The notes: generated by a model from the letters alone, not told the origin. 64,000 nt of DNA from Desulfomicrobium baculatum DSM 4028 (GCF_000023225.1 NC_013173.1:1-64000); one strand, 5' to 3'. Counted from the first letter of the stretch, positions 17,501-27,101 are shown. A program made the numbers and translations.

Positions 17501-20500
17501 ATGGCTGAAACTCAGAATTCCAAACAGAACGTACAGGCTCCCCAGGCTGGACAGACCGTGGTCGTGAACGCGATTCCGGGCCAGGACATTGTGCTCGAGG
17601 CTGCTTTTGATCAGGCCGAAGTGAAGATGGATGGCGGCAACGTGGTTTTCGAGTTCGCAAACGGCGGCCAGGTTGTCCTCGACTTCACGGATCTGGGCGA
17701 AGCCCAGGCCCCCAATGTTGTCATGCCTGACGGCACGATTCTGAACATGCAGGAATTTCTGGCCTCCCTGGGCGAAAAAGACATCGAACCCGCAGCCGGG
17801 CCCGAGGGCGGCGCTGACGGCAGTGGCGGTGTGGGTGAATATCAGGATGATGCGGGCGATTTGCTTGGTGGCGTGGACAAGCTGGGTGTGCTCGGACCGC
17901 GGGCATTTTCGGCTTTTTCCGTGGAGGCGCTGGAGGCCAACGGCAGTATTCCGACCTTGCTGGGCGGGGAGAGTGTCCTCGTGGAAGATGAAAAAATGCT
18001 ACCTGAAGGTAACGATGAAGACGACGGTGGCGTCGGCTCCGTGACCGGCACTATTGTCGACAACGTGGATTGGGGTGCCGATGGCTTTGGCGAGGTGACC
18101 GGCTTCAATGTTGGAGGAGCATCCTTCTCTGCCGGTTCCACGGTTTTTTGGGGTCAGGATGGCACATTTCTGGGAACCTCCGGCGAGGGTGCTGCCGCTT
18201 CGCTGGTTGTAGGTGCCGATGGCTTTTACACGTTCACTTTGCTGGACAACATGCTGCTTGGTGAAGGCGTGCAAGGCGAGCAGATTAATGTGCTGGGCAC
18301 GGTGCAGATTGTTGGTGCCGACACGACCGGTGATGAGGTTGAGATTCCGCTGACGCTGAACGTTCAGGATGATGTGCCGGAGATCGTCGGTGAGATGAAT
18401 TCCGATACTGCGATCGTCGAAGATGAGGCTACGAGAGGCGGGATTAACGAATGGTGGGATGGTTTGAAAGGAAAGTTCGAAGGAACCATCGAAGATAATG
18501 TGAAGTGGGGTGCCGATGAATTTCGGGGAGTTACCGAATTCAGCATAGGTGAGCAGGTTTTCACGGTCGAGGCTGGTGAAAGCACTACCGTTTATTGGGA
18601 CCAGCACGGCAAACTTCTTTCTCTTGGCGACGAGCCTTCCAATGGCCCGGAAATGAGTTTTGCGAGTTTCGGCAAGGGATACGATGGAGAATTTCGACCT
18701 GCCGCATCCCTGGAAGTCAAGAGCGACGGAACGTACATCTTCAGATTGCATGATAACATGCTCCTCGGTGTAGGAGAAAAGGGTGAGCAGATAGACGATC
18801 TGGCGACCGTCATGATCACGGGTTTGGACAACGATGGCGACGCGGTTCAGGTGGGTGTGAATCTGCAGGTCCAGGACGATGTGCCGCTTTGTTTGACTTG
18901 GCCTGACTACGCTATTGTCGAAGACGAGAAGATGGAGGGCGGCAACAATGAGCCGGGGAGCTGGTTTTTTCCGGACTTGCCGTCCCAGGTCGATGGCACG
19001 ATTGAAGATAACGCAGCATGGGGAGCCGATGGATTCGGACGGGCTACAACTTTTGAAATTGATGGGTACTCGTTTGCAGTCGGAACTACCGTGTTTTGGA
19101 ATCAACATGGCAATCTTATTTTGCCCGAGGGTATGGAAGGCGAAGATCAAGTTCAATTTAGGGGAGCTGTTTCGATATCCGAAGTTTCTGAAGAGCCAGA
19201 AGGAGCGGCAGCGTCCTTGATCGTGAATGGCAACGGTTCCTATACGTTCACGTTGATAGATAACATGCTTATGGACGGTAAGGGCGAACAATACGACTTG
19301 CTCGATCGGGTCAAGGTTAATGCTGAGGATGGAGATGGTGACAAGGTCAGCGTCTATGTGAATCTGATCGTCAAGGATGACAAGCCTGTTTTGGATGAAG
19401 ATGGTGTGTTGCGCCTCACGTTGGAAGAGGAATCGGTACCGGGAGATGACGGCGTAATAGGGAACAATGAGCCAGGTGACGGTTTGAGTTATACTTCCGG
19501 TGAACAGTCCATGCGTGGCGCTGTAAAGTGGGGTGCCGACGATTTTGGGAAAGTTGTTCAGCTGCAATTCGGTTCTGGACGTGGGGTTGTTAGGATTGAT
19601 GTCGATCAGGAAGATGGCGGCATTGTATATTTTGATGCAGATGGTAATCCTCAGTCAACTTCAGTTGGCTCGGCTGCGATTCTTGAGGTTCAAGCGGATG
19701 GCCAATACACGCTTACGGTAACAGGCGCTATGAATCACCTCTTGCAAGGAGAAGATCGCCTTCCCCTTGGTGCTGTTAAAATAATAGCTCAGGATGGCGA
19801 TGGTGATAAAATTTCTGTGCGTTTAGAAGCAGAAGTTCAGGATGATGTGCCTGTAATCACCGTAACGGACCCAACTCCTGTTCCCGGTATAACCGTACAG
19901 TTGGTTGGCAGTGATGCCGGCTATAACAACACCTGGGGCTACTACATCAAGGCTGAGAATGGCGAGCCGGATACTGGCGTGGTTGTGTGGGATTCTGTAA
20001 AAAATCAGCCCGTAACAAGCGTGACGTTGCCTGAAGGGGTGCTGCCCGGCCAAGTTGGTTTTTTTCTCATCCCGAACGGCGATTCATTGAACCAAAACCT
20101 GACTTCCGGCACGGAGGTGACTTTTAGCTTGGTTAATGGGCAGTGGGTGGTGTCCGCACAAGGAGTGCCCTTGAATGGTGTAGGCGCTCCAGCTTTGTTT
20201 GATAACAGCGCGCTGAACGCTGATGGAAAGTCATATATAAATACCGTGGCAACCGGATCAGTCACCGGGAATCAGAATTGGGAAGATGTTTATGGCGGCG
20301 GCGATGGCGATTTTAATGATGTTATGCTTAATGTCACCATGCCCTTGCTTGTGGATGACAGCTTTTTGAATGTTGATGCAACCTCCGATGTAGGGCGGGC
20401 TCGCTTCAGTGTGGATTACGGAGCAGATGGCGCCGCTGAACTCGAGAGCAAGGTTTATAATTTGACCCTCGAGAAAAATGAATCGGGTCTGGAAGACACG

Positions 20501-23500
20501 GCGCTGAAGTCCAATGGTGAAAATGCAGCCGTGTTGTTGAAGACGGATGGAAGTACCAAGGTAATTGGTTATGTTTTGGTAAATGGGGTGGAAACCCCTG
20601 TGTTTACTCTGTCGGTTAACGCTGCAACGGGAGAAGTGACCCTGGACCAGCACCGCGCGGTTGTTCATCCGACAGCAGGTGACTCCAATGAAATAATCCG
20701 GGTTTTGGACGGAGCAATTTTGCTTGAACTCACCGCCAAGGATGGCGACGGTGACTTGGTAAGCGCGAGCCTCGACATAGGACGCATGCTCTATATCGCC
20801 GATGATGGTCCTGTGGCCAATGATGATGCCGATACAGCCGTGTGGCAGGTCGACAGGCTTGAGGCTTCCGGTAACGTTCTTACAGGAGTTGGCACGGCCA
20901 GCGAAGACGCCGGAAAGGATCTCCATGAAGGCATGACTGATGGTGCCGCCGCGGCAGTTGTCGGCGTGCGGTCCGGCGCAGAGGGTGAAACCTGGGTGGA
21001 AGGAGAAGACATCGCCAGCGGCGGAAGCGCGACAGTTTCCGGAAGTTATGGAACGCTGACCATGGAATCTGACGGTGACTATACGTACGCAGGTAAAGTC
21101 ACAAATCTCGTGCTTAACGCCGATGACAACACGGAAGCGTTTAATTTTGGCACAAGTTACAGTGAAAATTTGGGTGAAGAGCTTCATCTTGACAACGCAG
21201 ACGGAACAATAGTCAGCGTTGCAAATGGGTTAGGGGTAGCCGGGAAGACGCCTGACACCTCCAATTCCGTGTCCGACCAGCTTGGATTCTCGCCCAAGGA
21301 GGGCTCGGAAGCTCTCTCCGTCAATCTCGAGACCATGGCTGTTCGAGCAGTCGTCGATATCTCCAATTTGTACCAGAATGAATCAGGGCAGAGCGGAAAT
21401 AATGGTGAAACAGGCCGGTGGGAAGCTTTTGATGCTGAAGGATTCAAAGTTGGTGAGGGTTACATTGGAGGGGAACTCTTTGACAATGTCAACGTGCATC
21501 AAGGGCAGGTTGAAGTCGAAGTCATGGGCGCAGATGGTAAACCTATAGCGTTTCAGTATATCGTGTTCAGCGCTGTTGATTACCTCGGTGGTGACAAGGC
21601 TAACGACAGTTCTGACTACTACGTGAAGGCTGTCAGTTTTGAAGAATACGTAAAGCCTGGATCCGAAGATGAATTTAGCTATCAGATGAAAGATGGCGAC
21701 GGCGATACCGATAGCGCAACCTTGACCATTACAACCGGTCATGACTTGAGTTCCGGTGACATCGGAGTTGTGCATGAAGATGCGCTTTCCTCTGGAAATC
21801 TGGATAATTCTTCTCAAGGTCTGACCACCTCGGGCTCTTTGAACATGGGCGCGGGTGAGTACTCCCTCGTCGCGCCGGTGCAGAAGATCACCTCCGATGG
21901 CCACAATGTTGAGTTTGTGGTGGACAACACCGGGGAAGAGTCGATCATGTTTGGCAGGGTTGCCGATGGTGACTCTTTCAGAAACATCTTACAGGTCACG
22001 ATGGACAAGGGCGACGGTTCTTACACGGTGACTTTGCTTGGGCAAGTTGATCATCAGTATGCGGTTGAGACCAGTGGGAACCCTGATGGAAGTGGCGCTG
22101 GTGAGACGGAAATGTTGTACCTGCAGTTTGTTGCTGCAAAAACAGCAGAAGGAACCACAGAATATCAAGGTTTTAATATTAAGATCGAGGACGATGCGCC
22201 TGTTATTCTTGCATCGCCGAATTTGGTAACCAACGGCAGCTTCGAGAACCCCGACGTGACGGGTTGGGGAACTTATGGAAATATCCCAGGCTGGAAGGCT
22301 GAAGCTGGTCAGATCGAGATTCAGGATTCTGGCGCCGGCGGTGTTGCGGCACAGCATGGTGGTCAGCTGCTTGAGTTGGATGCACATGGCGGAACTGCCA
22401 CTAATGCTACTGTAACCCAGAGCATACCGACTGCGAATTATGGCAATTTAGTACTAAGTTTCTGGTTTGCATCTCGCGCTTATGGTGACATTGCCGAAAC
22501 CAACACGGTTAAAGTGTATTGGGGTGATGTCGAGATCGGTGAAATAACCGATTCTGTTGCAGGTCGCTGGACGCAGCATAGTTTCAATGTTGCAGGAAAC
22601 CCGGATGGTTCAGATGTCGAGCTGCGATTTGTTGGTGCTGGTACAGATGACAGTTATGGTGGCCTTATCGACAATGTGAGCGTGTACAGCATGCCCAGTG
22701 TCGATGAAGAAGGGCTGCACGTCGCGACTCCTGTTTTCACGACGGCCTCGTTGCCCGTGCTCTTTGGTGCTGACGGCCCAGGGGATATAGTGGTTGATTT
22801 GGATGTTGTCGGTTTGAAGTCGAACGGCGATCAGGTCAGCACGGCCTGGGATCCTTCTAGTCATATTTTGACGGGAACCGCTGGCGGCAGAACGGTTTTC
22901 ACCTTGGAGGTTGATCTTGATACTGGAAAGTATACATTTTCTTTGAATGATCAGCTCGATCATGCCGCAACTTCTGATTTTATGGCGCTTGACTTCACGT
23001 TCACTGCTACTGACGGAGATGGGGACTTTGTTGACGGAACGTTTGCGGTGGGTGTGTTCGATGATGAACCGACCGCACACGCTGATTTTGATGGCGTCAC
23101 TTCTGTGCCGAATAGTACCGCAGCACCTTTGGCAGTCGGGAATGTGCTGGATAATGATTCGATTGGCGCCGATGAAGACGCGACGGTGACCCATGTTTCG
23201 TTCGCGGGCAACACGTTTGCGGTTGATTCAGATGGCGTGTCAGTTAAGGGGAATTACGGCACGCTTTTCATGGAGCAAGATGGTAGCTATGAATATGTTT
23301 TGAATGGAGAAACTGTTATCACTAACGGTCTGAATGAGAACTTGGTGAGCATTTATGGGGCTACGACATTACAGATATTTGAGAGTAATAATGGCGTTTT
23401 GTCTTTAGATGTTTCTGAAATACAGCCTGGTGGTTATGCTTGGACTGGCGGAGAAAAGAAAGCGGGTTGGGGAGTGACGCAGAAGATGCCTGCCACAATA

Positions 23501-24511
23501 GATTCAGGGGAGTCGCTTGTTTTCAAATTTGTAGAACCTGTAACGACTCAGACCTTTACGTTTTCTTTAGGTCAGAACAATGCTGGGCAGGCCACGATCC
23601 CAAATTGGTACGCATTTTCATCCACAGGTTCTCTGCTCGGATCCGGGAATTTTGCGGACCCGAACAACTCCGGAGAATTGATTCCTGATTTGAAGGTCTC
23701 AATTTCTGGTGAAGTTTCTTATATAGTTTTTTCACACCAATCAGCCACCAATTCTCAAGGCTTTGTTATTTCGGGCATCTCATATGGAGAAGGCGATACG
23801 GGAATTGACCAGTTCGAATACACCATGCAGGATTTTGATGGAGACGTGTCCAGCGCAAGTCTTTACATAACCTCTGATGAGTACCGGGAAGGAGATGCAG
23901 GCAGTAATTCGTTGTATGGACACGAAGGAGACGATATTCTGCTCGGCCTTGGCGGAACGGATACGTTGATGGGTAACGATGGCAATGATGTCCTGCACGG
24001 TGGGGATGGCGATGATTTCCTCAACGGCAACAAAGGCGAGGATCAGCTTTACGGAGACGCCGGAAACGATACGATCCATGGGGGCATGGATGATGACGTC
24101 ATTTATGGTGGGTCCGGTGACGATCTGATATATGGCGACAAGGGTGATGATACAATGTCCGGCGGAGAAGGTCGTGATGTCTTTAAATATGCTGGTGACG
24201 CTTTGGAAAATACCACCAATGGCGACGTGATTTTGGATTTCGATTACGATAAGGATCAGCTGGATTTGAGTGATTTACTCAATGGAAAAGATGCAGATGG
24301 TCTTGGTGACTATTTGAAGATTGAAAGTTTTGAATCAATTGATTCGACTACTGCTAAGGTCGTTATTCAGGTTGATGCTGATGGCAGTGATAATGATTCG
24401 GATTTTTCAACCACATTGGCCACTATTACCATGAATAACTTGGATCCAAGCATCGATGATACCAATATCCTGAATGCGATGCTGGCTGACGGCGCCCTTA
24501 AGATAGTTTAA
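17501..24511 (+). CDS. Giant RTX adhesin 2 with LapA-type retention module
   Basis: This 2336-aa protein is the second type I secreted adhesin. I choose the ATG at 17501 (MAETQN) because GGAGG sits just upstream; an in-frame GTG at 17489 overlaps that site. The first 100 residues are closely similar to adhesin 1 and contain Pro-Ala-Ala-Gly at 97-100 (17789-17800), the LapG site. From about 165 to 790 come four imperfect repeats with VEDE, DN..WGAD and F...GT. A DUF4114-like domain with GGGDGDFNDV lies at about 830-950. VCBS-like domains follow, then a galactose-binding-like (DUF642-type) domain opening LVTNGSFENPDVTGW at about 1574-1730. RTX repeats (about 2127-2230) and a type I secretion target domain (DVFKYAGDALEN) end the protein. 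The middle is different from adhesin 1. Stretches such as 19,400-20,350 and 23,280-23,800 look AT-richer than neighbours. Confidence 0.92.
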   Translation: MAETQNSKQNVQAPQAGQTVVVNAIPGQDIVLEAAFDQAEVKMDGGNVVFEFANGGQVVLDFTDLGEAQAPNVVMPDGTILNMQEFLASLGEKDIEPAAGPEGGADGSGGVGEYQDDAGDLLGGVDKLGVLGPRAFSAFSVEALEANGSIPTLLGGESVLVEDEKMLPEGNDEDDGGVGSVTGTIVDNVDWGADGFGEVTGFNVGGASFSAGSTVFWGQDGTFLGTSGEGAAASLVVGADGFYTFTLLDNMLLGEGVQGEQINVLGTVQIVGADTTGDEVEIPLTLNVQDDVPEIVGEMNSDTAIVEDEATRGGINEWWDGLKGKFEGTIEDNVKWGADEFRGVTEFSIGEQVFTVEAGESTTVYWDQHGKLLSLGDEPSNGPEMSFASFGKGYDGEFRPAASLEVKSDGTYIFRLHDNMLLGVGEKGEQIDDLATVMITGLDNDGDAVQVGVNLQVQDDVPLCLTWPDYAIVEDEKMEGGNNEPGSWFFPDLPSQVDGTIEDNAAWGADGFGRATTFEIDGYSFAVGTTVFWNQHGNLILPEGMEGEDQVQFRGAVSISEVSEEPEGAAASLIVNGNGSYTFTLIDNMLMDGKGEQYDLLDRVKVNAEDGDGDKVSVYVNLIVKDDKPVLDEDGVLRLTLEEESVPGDDGVIGNNEPGDGLSYTSGEQSMRGAVKWGADDFGKVVQLQFGSGRGVVRIDVDQEDGGIVYFDADGNPQSTSVGSAAILEVQADGQYTLTVTGAMNHLLQGEDRLPLGAVKIIAQDGDGDKISVRLEAEVQDDVPVITVTDPTPVPGITVQLVGSDAGYNNTWGYYIKAENGEPDTGVVVWDSVKNQPVTSVTLPEGVLPGQVGFFLIPNGDSLNQNLTSGTEVTFSLVNGQWVVSAQGVPLNGVGAPALFDNSALNADGKSYINTVATGSVTGNQNWEDVYGGGDGDFNDVMLNVTMPLLVDDSFLNVDATSDVGRARFSVDYGADGAAELESKVYNLTLEKNESGLEDTALKSNGENAAVLLKTDGSTKVIGYVLVNGVETPVFTLSVNAATGEVTLDQHRAVVHPTAGDSNEIIRVLDGAILLELTAKDGDGDLVSASLDIGRMLYIADDGPVANDDADTAVWQVDRLEASGNVLTGVGTASEDAGKDLHEGMTDGAAAAVVGVRSGAEGETWVEGEDIASGGSATVSGSYGTLTMESDGDYTYAGKVTNLVLNADDNTEAFNFGTSYSENLGEELHLDNADGTIVSVANGLGVAGKTPDTSNSVSDQLGFSPKEGSEALSVNLETMAVRAVVDISNLYQNESGQSGNNGETGRWEAFDAEGFKVGEGYIGGELFDNVNVHQGQVEVEVMGADGKPIAFQYIVFSAVDYLGGDKANDSSDYYVKAVSFEEYVKPGSEDEFSYQMKDGDGDTDSATLTITTGHDLSSGDIGVVHEDALSSGNLDNSSQGLTTSGSLNMGAGEYSLVAPVQKITSDGHNVEFVVDNTGEESIMFGRVADGDSFRNILQVTMDKGDGSYTVTLLGQVDHQYAVETSGNPDGSGAGETEMLYLQFVAAKTAEGTTEYQGFNIKIEDDAPVILASPNLVTNGSFENPDVTGWGTYGNIPGWKAEAGQIEIQDSGAGGVAAQHGGQLLELDAHGGTATNATVTQSIPTANYGNLVLSFWFASRAYGDIAETNTVKVYWGDVEIGEITDSVAGRWTQHSFNVAGNPDGSDVELRFVGAGTDDSYGGLIDNVSVYSMPSVDEEGLHVATPVFTTASLPVLFGADGPGDIVVDLDVVGLKSNGDQVSTAWDPSSHILTGTAGGRTVFTLEVDLDTGKYTFSLNDQLDHAATSDFMALDFTFTATDGDGDFVDGTFAVGVFDDEPTAHADFDGVTSVPNSTAAPLAVGNVLDNDSIGADEDATVTHVSFAGNTFAVDSDGVSVKGNYGTLFMEQDGSYEYVLNGETVITNGLNENLVSIYGATTLQIFESNNGVLSLDVSEIQPGGYAWTGGEKKAGWGVTQKMPATIDSGESLVFKFVEPVTTQTFTFSLGQNNAGQATIPNWYAFSSTGSLLGSGNFADPNNSGELIPDLKVSISGEVSYIVFSHQSATNSQGFVISGISYGEGDTGIDQFEYTMQDFDGDVSSASLYITSDEYREGDAGSNSLYGHEGDDILLGLGGTDTLMGNDGNDVLHGGDGDDFLNGNKGEDQLYGDAGNDTIHGGMDDDVIYGGSGDDLIYGDKGDDTMSGGEGRDVFKYAGDALENTTNGDVILDFDYDKDQLDLSDLLNGKDADGLGDYLKIESFESIDSTTAKVVIQVDADGSDNDSDFSTTLATITMNNLDPSIDDTNILNAMLADGALKIV

Positions 24512-24515
24512 GAGA

Positions 24516-24548
24516 TTTGGAGAGGGGCGCGTTATGCCCTTCTCCAAA
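24516..24548 (+). terminator. Hairpin between adhesin 2 and its small partner gene
   Basis: A 13-bp stem with one G-T pair (TTTGGAGAGGGGC / GCCCTTCTCCAAA) and a 7-nt loop starts 5 nt after the adhesin 2 stop. No T-run follows. Its position matches the hairpin after adhesin 1, although the sequence is different, so it may act as an RNA-processing or stability element. Confidence 0.55.
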
Positions 24549-24592
24549 CTTGATATTAAAATAAACCAATTGACGATTTATGCGAGACCAGC

Positions 24593-25111
24593 ATGGAAAA
24601 ACTCCCGTCTTCGCCCGTAGGCCTGCATCACGCCCAAACCGGCCACTTCTGGCCTGAGCCGGAATCTTCGGATTTTCTGCGTGTTGTGGAATTCGCGGGC
24701 TTCCAGGTTCCCGAGGACGGGCTGGTTTTGGCTCCGCCTTACGGGGGGGAGCTGACTGTCTGGCCTGATGGGCAGTACACTTTCGTCTGTCCTGTGTCCG
24801 GGGACGGCGGGCAGTCCATGGTTGCCACGCATTACAGTTATATTGTCGAAGCCATGGATGGCAGCACCTCTTTTGGTACCTTCGCCCTTGGCGAGCAGGC
24901 CCCGGAAGAGACCATGCCCGATTTTCAGTCCTGGTCCATGGATGACATTCTGGCTCTGGAGGATGTTGTCGGACTGTCCGTGAATGCGCATGGCCCTGTG
25001 GCGGAGTTCATGGGGGTTGATGCCGGCGCGGATTTGGATTTGTCCGGGGAAGCTGGCGGATTCTCGGTTGATGTTCTTGAGCAGATGATTAAAACTTCGT
25101 GTGAATCCTGA
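24593..25111 (+). CDS. Small adhesin-paired protein B, paralogue of protein A
   Basis: This 172-aa acidic protein has no signal peptide or membrane helix and no function I recognise. It shares with the protein at 16393-16965 the core FLRVVEFAGFQVPEDGL, a GGELTVWPDGQYTF strand pair, VATHYSYIVE and the DFQSWS motif. The tails differ: protein B lacks the AEH repeats. It lies 81 nt after adhesin 2 and a hairpin, and is followed by two terminators, so it is the last gene of the adhesin 2 unit. The WPDG..Y.F pattern resembles VCBS-type beta domains of the adhesins themselves. The ribosome-binding site is weak (GAGACC), which would keep levels low. A role beside the adhesin is inferred only from pairing. 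Confidence 0.8.
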   Translation: MEKLPSSPVGLHHAQTGHFWPEPESSDFLRVVEFAGFQVPEDGLVLAPPYGGELTVWPDGQYTFVCPVSGDGGQSMVATHYSYIVEAMDGSTSFGTFALGEQAPEETMPDFQSWSMDDILALEDVVGLSVNAHGPVAEFMGVDAGADLDLSGEAGGFSVDVLEQMIKTSCES

Positions 25112-25114
25112 GTT

Positions 25115-25175
25115 GTCCTACAAACAAGTAGGACGTTAGTTTTTTATTAGAAAGGGAGTGCAAATCTCCCTTTTT
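25115..25175 (+). terminator. Double terminator after the adhesin 2 unit
   Basis: Two intrinsic terminators lie in tandem. The first has a 7-bp stem GTCCTAC / GTAGGAC (25115-25134) followed after a few bases by a T-run. The second has an 8-bp stem AAAGGGAG / CTCCCTTT (25151-25173) running into T6. Together they should isolate the following channel gene. Confidence 0.85.
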
Positions 25176-25253
25176 TCATTTACAAGCTCCACTGCGATTA
25201 TTAGAAGAAAATAAACTAAGTTCGTGTATTACTCTAGCAAGGAGAGGCTGTTT

Positions 25254-26585
25254 ATGAATGCAAAAAAATTGAGCATTACTCTTGTCCTGGCGGTGATGTT
25301 TTCGGCCGGTGTGGCTCTGGCCGAAGATAGCATCACCCTTCAGAAAAGCGTTATCGACACTCTTCGATATGCGCCGCGCCTGGAAATGATCAAACACAAC
25401 CGCGAAGCAGTGGGCCATGATTTGGACAAGTCCAAGGGCCGCTGGTATCCTAAGCTCGACATTCGTGGCGGATATGGAACGGATTCATACGACCAGGAAA
25501 ACAATCCTGATGATAGTGATTGGGATTCCCGCGGAGAGATTTCCGCGATTCTGAGCCAGCGCCTCTATGACGGTGGCGAGGGTTTCAGTCAGATTCGTCT
25601 GGATGAAAGACGTGCGGCTTCCTTGGACTATCGCGTCTTCGACAACGCCGAGTCCCTGGCCCTGGATGCGGTCATCGCCAATATGGAAGTTTACCGTCAG
25701 CGTGAACTGCTCTTCCTGGCCGAAGAAAACGCCAAGGCCCATCGCGATATTCTGGGCTCTCTGCAGGAACGCGAAGAGGCCGGTGCGGGTAGCGTGGCCG
25801 ACGTGAAACAGACCCAGGCCCGCCTGTCCATGGCCCAGGCCTCCATCGAAAAGACCCGTACGGCTTTGCAGGCAGCCTTGAATGAATACCAGCGTCTGAC
25901 CGGAGTCCTGCCCGGCAAGATCGCCATGGCGCCCTATCCGCAGAACCTCATTCCCGCTTCTCTGGATGAAATGACTGCCCAGGCCATCGGCAACAATCCC
26001 AAGATCAATGCCGCAGGTGAAGACGTCAACGCTGAAACCGAGCGCGTCAACATCGCCAAGGCGAATTATCATCCTTACGTTTATGCCGAACTGTCTTCCT
26101 CTTATTCGGACGGCGTTGAAAATCAGGAATATTGGGAGCGCACTGACGCGGCCATGGTCCGCTTCAACTGGAATCTGTTCAATGGTGGCTCCGATGTCGC
26201 CGCTCACAAGGCTACCAAAGCCCGCAAGCGCCAGGCCCAAGCCGACAAGTACGACCTGACCCTTGCGGTCGAGAACGAGACCAAGACCACTTGGGCGCAG
26301 TACAAGTCCTCGCTGAGCGAAGTGAAGGAATACACCGAGGCCGTGCAGTACAACCGCGACACCAAGGGGATCTACCTGGAGCAGTTCGGCGTGGCACAGC
26401 GCAGCTTGCTCGATGTGCTCGATTCCGAGAACGAAGTGTTCCAGTCTTCCAGTCAGTTGGTCACTTCCAGCGTGAATGAGCAGATCGCGGCCTACAAGCT
26501 TCTGGCCCTGTCAGGCAACCTGATCACGGCTCTTGGAGTTGATCCGGCCCTGTACAAGGACCCCGCCGCTCAGATTGAAGAATGA
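25254..26585 (+). CDS. TolC-family outer-membrane channel (LapE-like)
   Basis: This 443-aa protein is the outer-membrane exit duct of the type I system. The ATG at 25254 (MNAKKLS) has an AAGGAG ribosome-binding site, and a signal peptide runs to about residue 23 (GVALA). The mature part has the repeated long-helix pattern of TolC proteins, with motifs typical of TolC-family type I channels: ISAILSQRLYDGG, GAGSVADVKQTQARL, FNWNLFNGG and GVAQRSLLDVLDSENE. Placed after both adhesin genes, it completes the set with the ABC and HlyD proteins encoded at 4946-8480. In Lap systems the channel also holds the adhesin retention plug. It has its own upstream region after the double terminator, so it can be transcribed independently. 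Confidence 0.93.
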   Translation: MNAKKLSITLVLAVMFSAGVALAEDSITLQKSVIDTLRYAPRLEMIKHNREAVGHDLDKSKGRWYPKLDIRGGYGTDSYDQENNPDDSDWDSRGEISAILSQRLYDGGEGFSQIRLDERRAASLDYRVFDNAESLALDAVIANMEVYRQRELLFLAEENAKAHRDILGSLQEREEAGAGSVADVKQTQARLSMAQASIEKTRTALQAALNEYQRLTGVLPGKIAMAPYPQNLIPASLDEMTAQAIGNNPKINAAGEDVNAETERVNIAKANYHPYVYAELSSSYSDGVENQEYWERTDAAMVRFNWNLFNGGSDVAAHKATKARKRQAQADKYDLTLAVENETKTTWAQYKSSLSEVKEYTEAVQYNRDTKGIYLEQFGVAQRSLLDVLDSENEVFQSSSQLVTSSVNEQIAAYKLLALSGNLITALGVDPALYKDPAAQIEE

Positions 26586-26636
26586 TTCGCCAGCGCGCGA
26601 GGTGAAGGATGACTTCGCCTCAACGTGATATCTCAA

Positions 26637-26671
26637 GCCCTTGCCGGATTCTTTCGGCAAGGGCTTTTTTT
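26637..26671 (+). terminator. Terminator after the TolC-type gene
   Basis: A perfect 10-bp stem GCCCTTGCCG / CGGCAAGGGC (26637-26646, 26655-26664) with an 8-nt loop runs into seven T residues. Confidence 0.92.
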
Positions 26672-26799
26672 ACGCATAAAATCTCATGGACAGTGTTACG
26701 TGCTCACGCTAGGTAACGACGACTTGGTCGGCAGATGGTGCTCCCAAGCCGCCTCGGCAAGGGCGATTTTTTTGTGTACATGCATCTTAAGGAGCAGAA
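26672..26799 (+). other. Noncoding stretch ending in a T-run before the small peptide gene
   Basis: Between the channel terminator and the small peptide gene I see no gene. A short GC hairpin (GCCGCCTCGGC, near 26748-26758) and a run of seven T at about 26767-26773 could be a terminator for a short leader RNA. The case is weak. Confidence 0.25.
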
Positions 26800-26898
26800 A
26801 TGCTTGCAGATTTTGGTAAAAGATTGATTCTGGGTCTTGTGGCCGCCGCCTGCGTGGTGGGCGTGCATGCCGCCATGGTTTTTTCCTCGGTAGGATGA
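26800..26898 (+). CDS. 32-aa hydrophobic peptide
   Basis: A short reading frame encodes MLADFGKRLILGLVAAACVV and 12 further residues. It is preceded by a perfect AAGGAG site 5 nt before the ATG. The peptide has a charged start and one hydrophobic helix (about 9-28), so it should sit in the membrane. A weak hairpin with GGGTCTTTG (about 26962-26988) could end its transcript. It lies alone between the channel gene and convergent feoB. I recognise no family. The good ribosome-binding site and helix argue that it is real. Confidence 0.5.
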   Translation: MLADFGKRLILGLVAAACVVGVHAAMVFSSVG

Positions 26899-27025
26899 TG
26901 ACACCGGCTTGAGATCAAGCCGCCTGCGAAGATAGCCTGCGTTATAAGAACGCCCGATGACGACCCTGTGCTTGTGCGCGGGGTCTTTGTATTGGTGAGG
27001 GAGGGGGGCGTGCCGGGATGACGCC

Positions 27026-27073
27026 GGAAAAAAAAGTCCCGGAGCGGCAGGGCGATGCTCTGCCGCTCCGGGA
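27026..27073 (-). terminator. feoB terminator
   Basis: A 14-bp stem (TCCCGGAGCGGCAG / CTGCCGCTCCGGGA, 27037-27050 and 27060-27073) has an A-run on its left side, which is a T-run on the minus strand. It lies 28 bp after the feoB stop. Confidence 0.9.
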
Positions 27074-27101
27074 GGGAGGAGGGGATTGAGGGAAAACGTT
27101 T

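Larger units (their letters stand above)
26586..27101. other. Intergenic region between the channel gene and feoB
   Basis: This 516-bp region holds the channel terminator, the 32-codon peptide gene, its possible weak terminator and the feoB terminator. About 26,900-26,960 shows nothing further. Confidence 0.6.
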
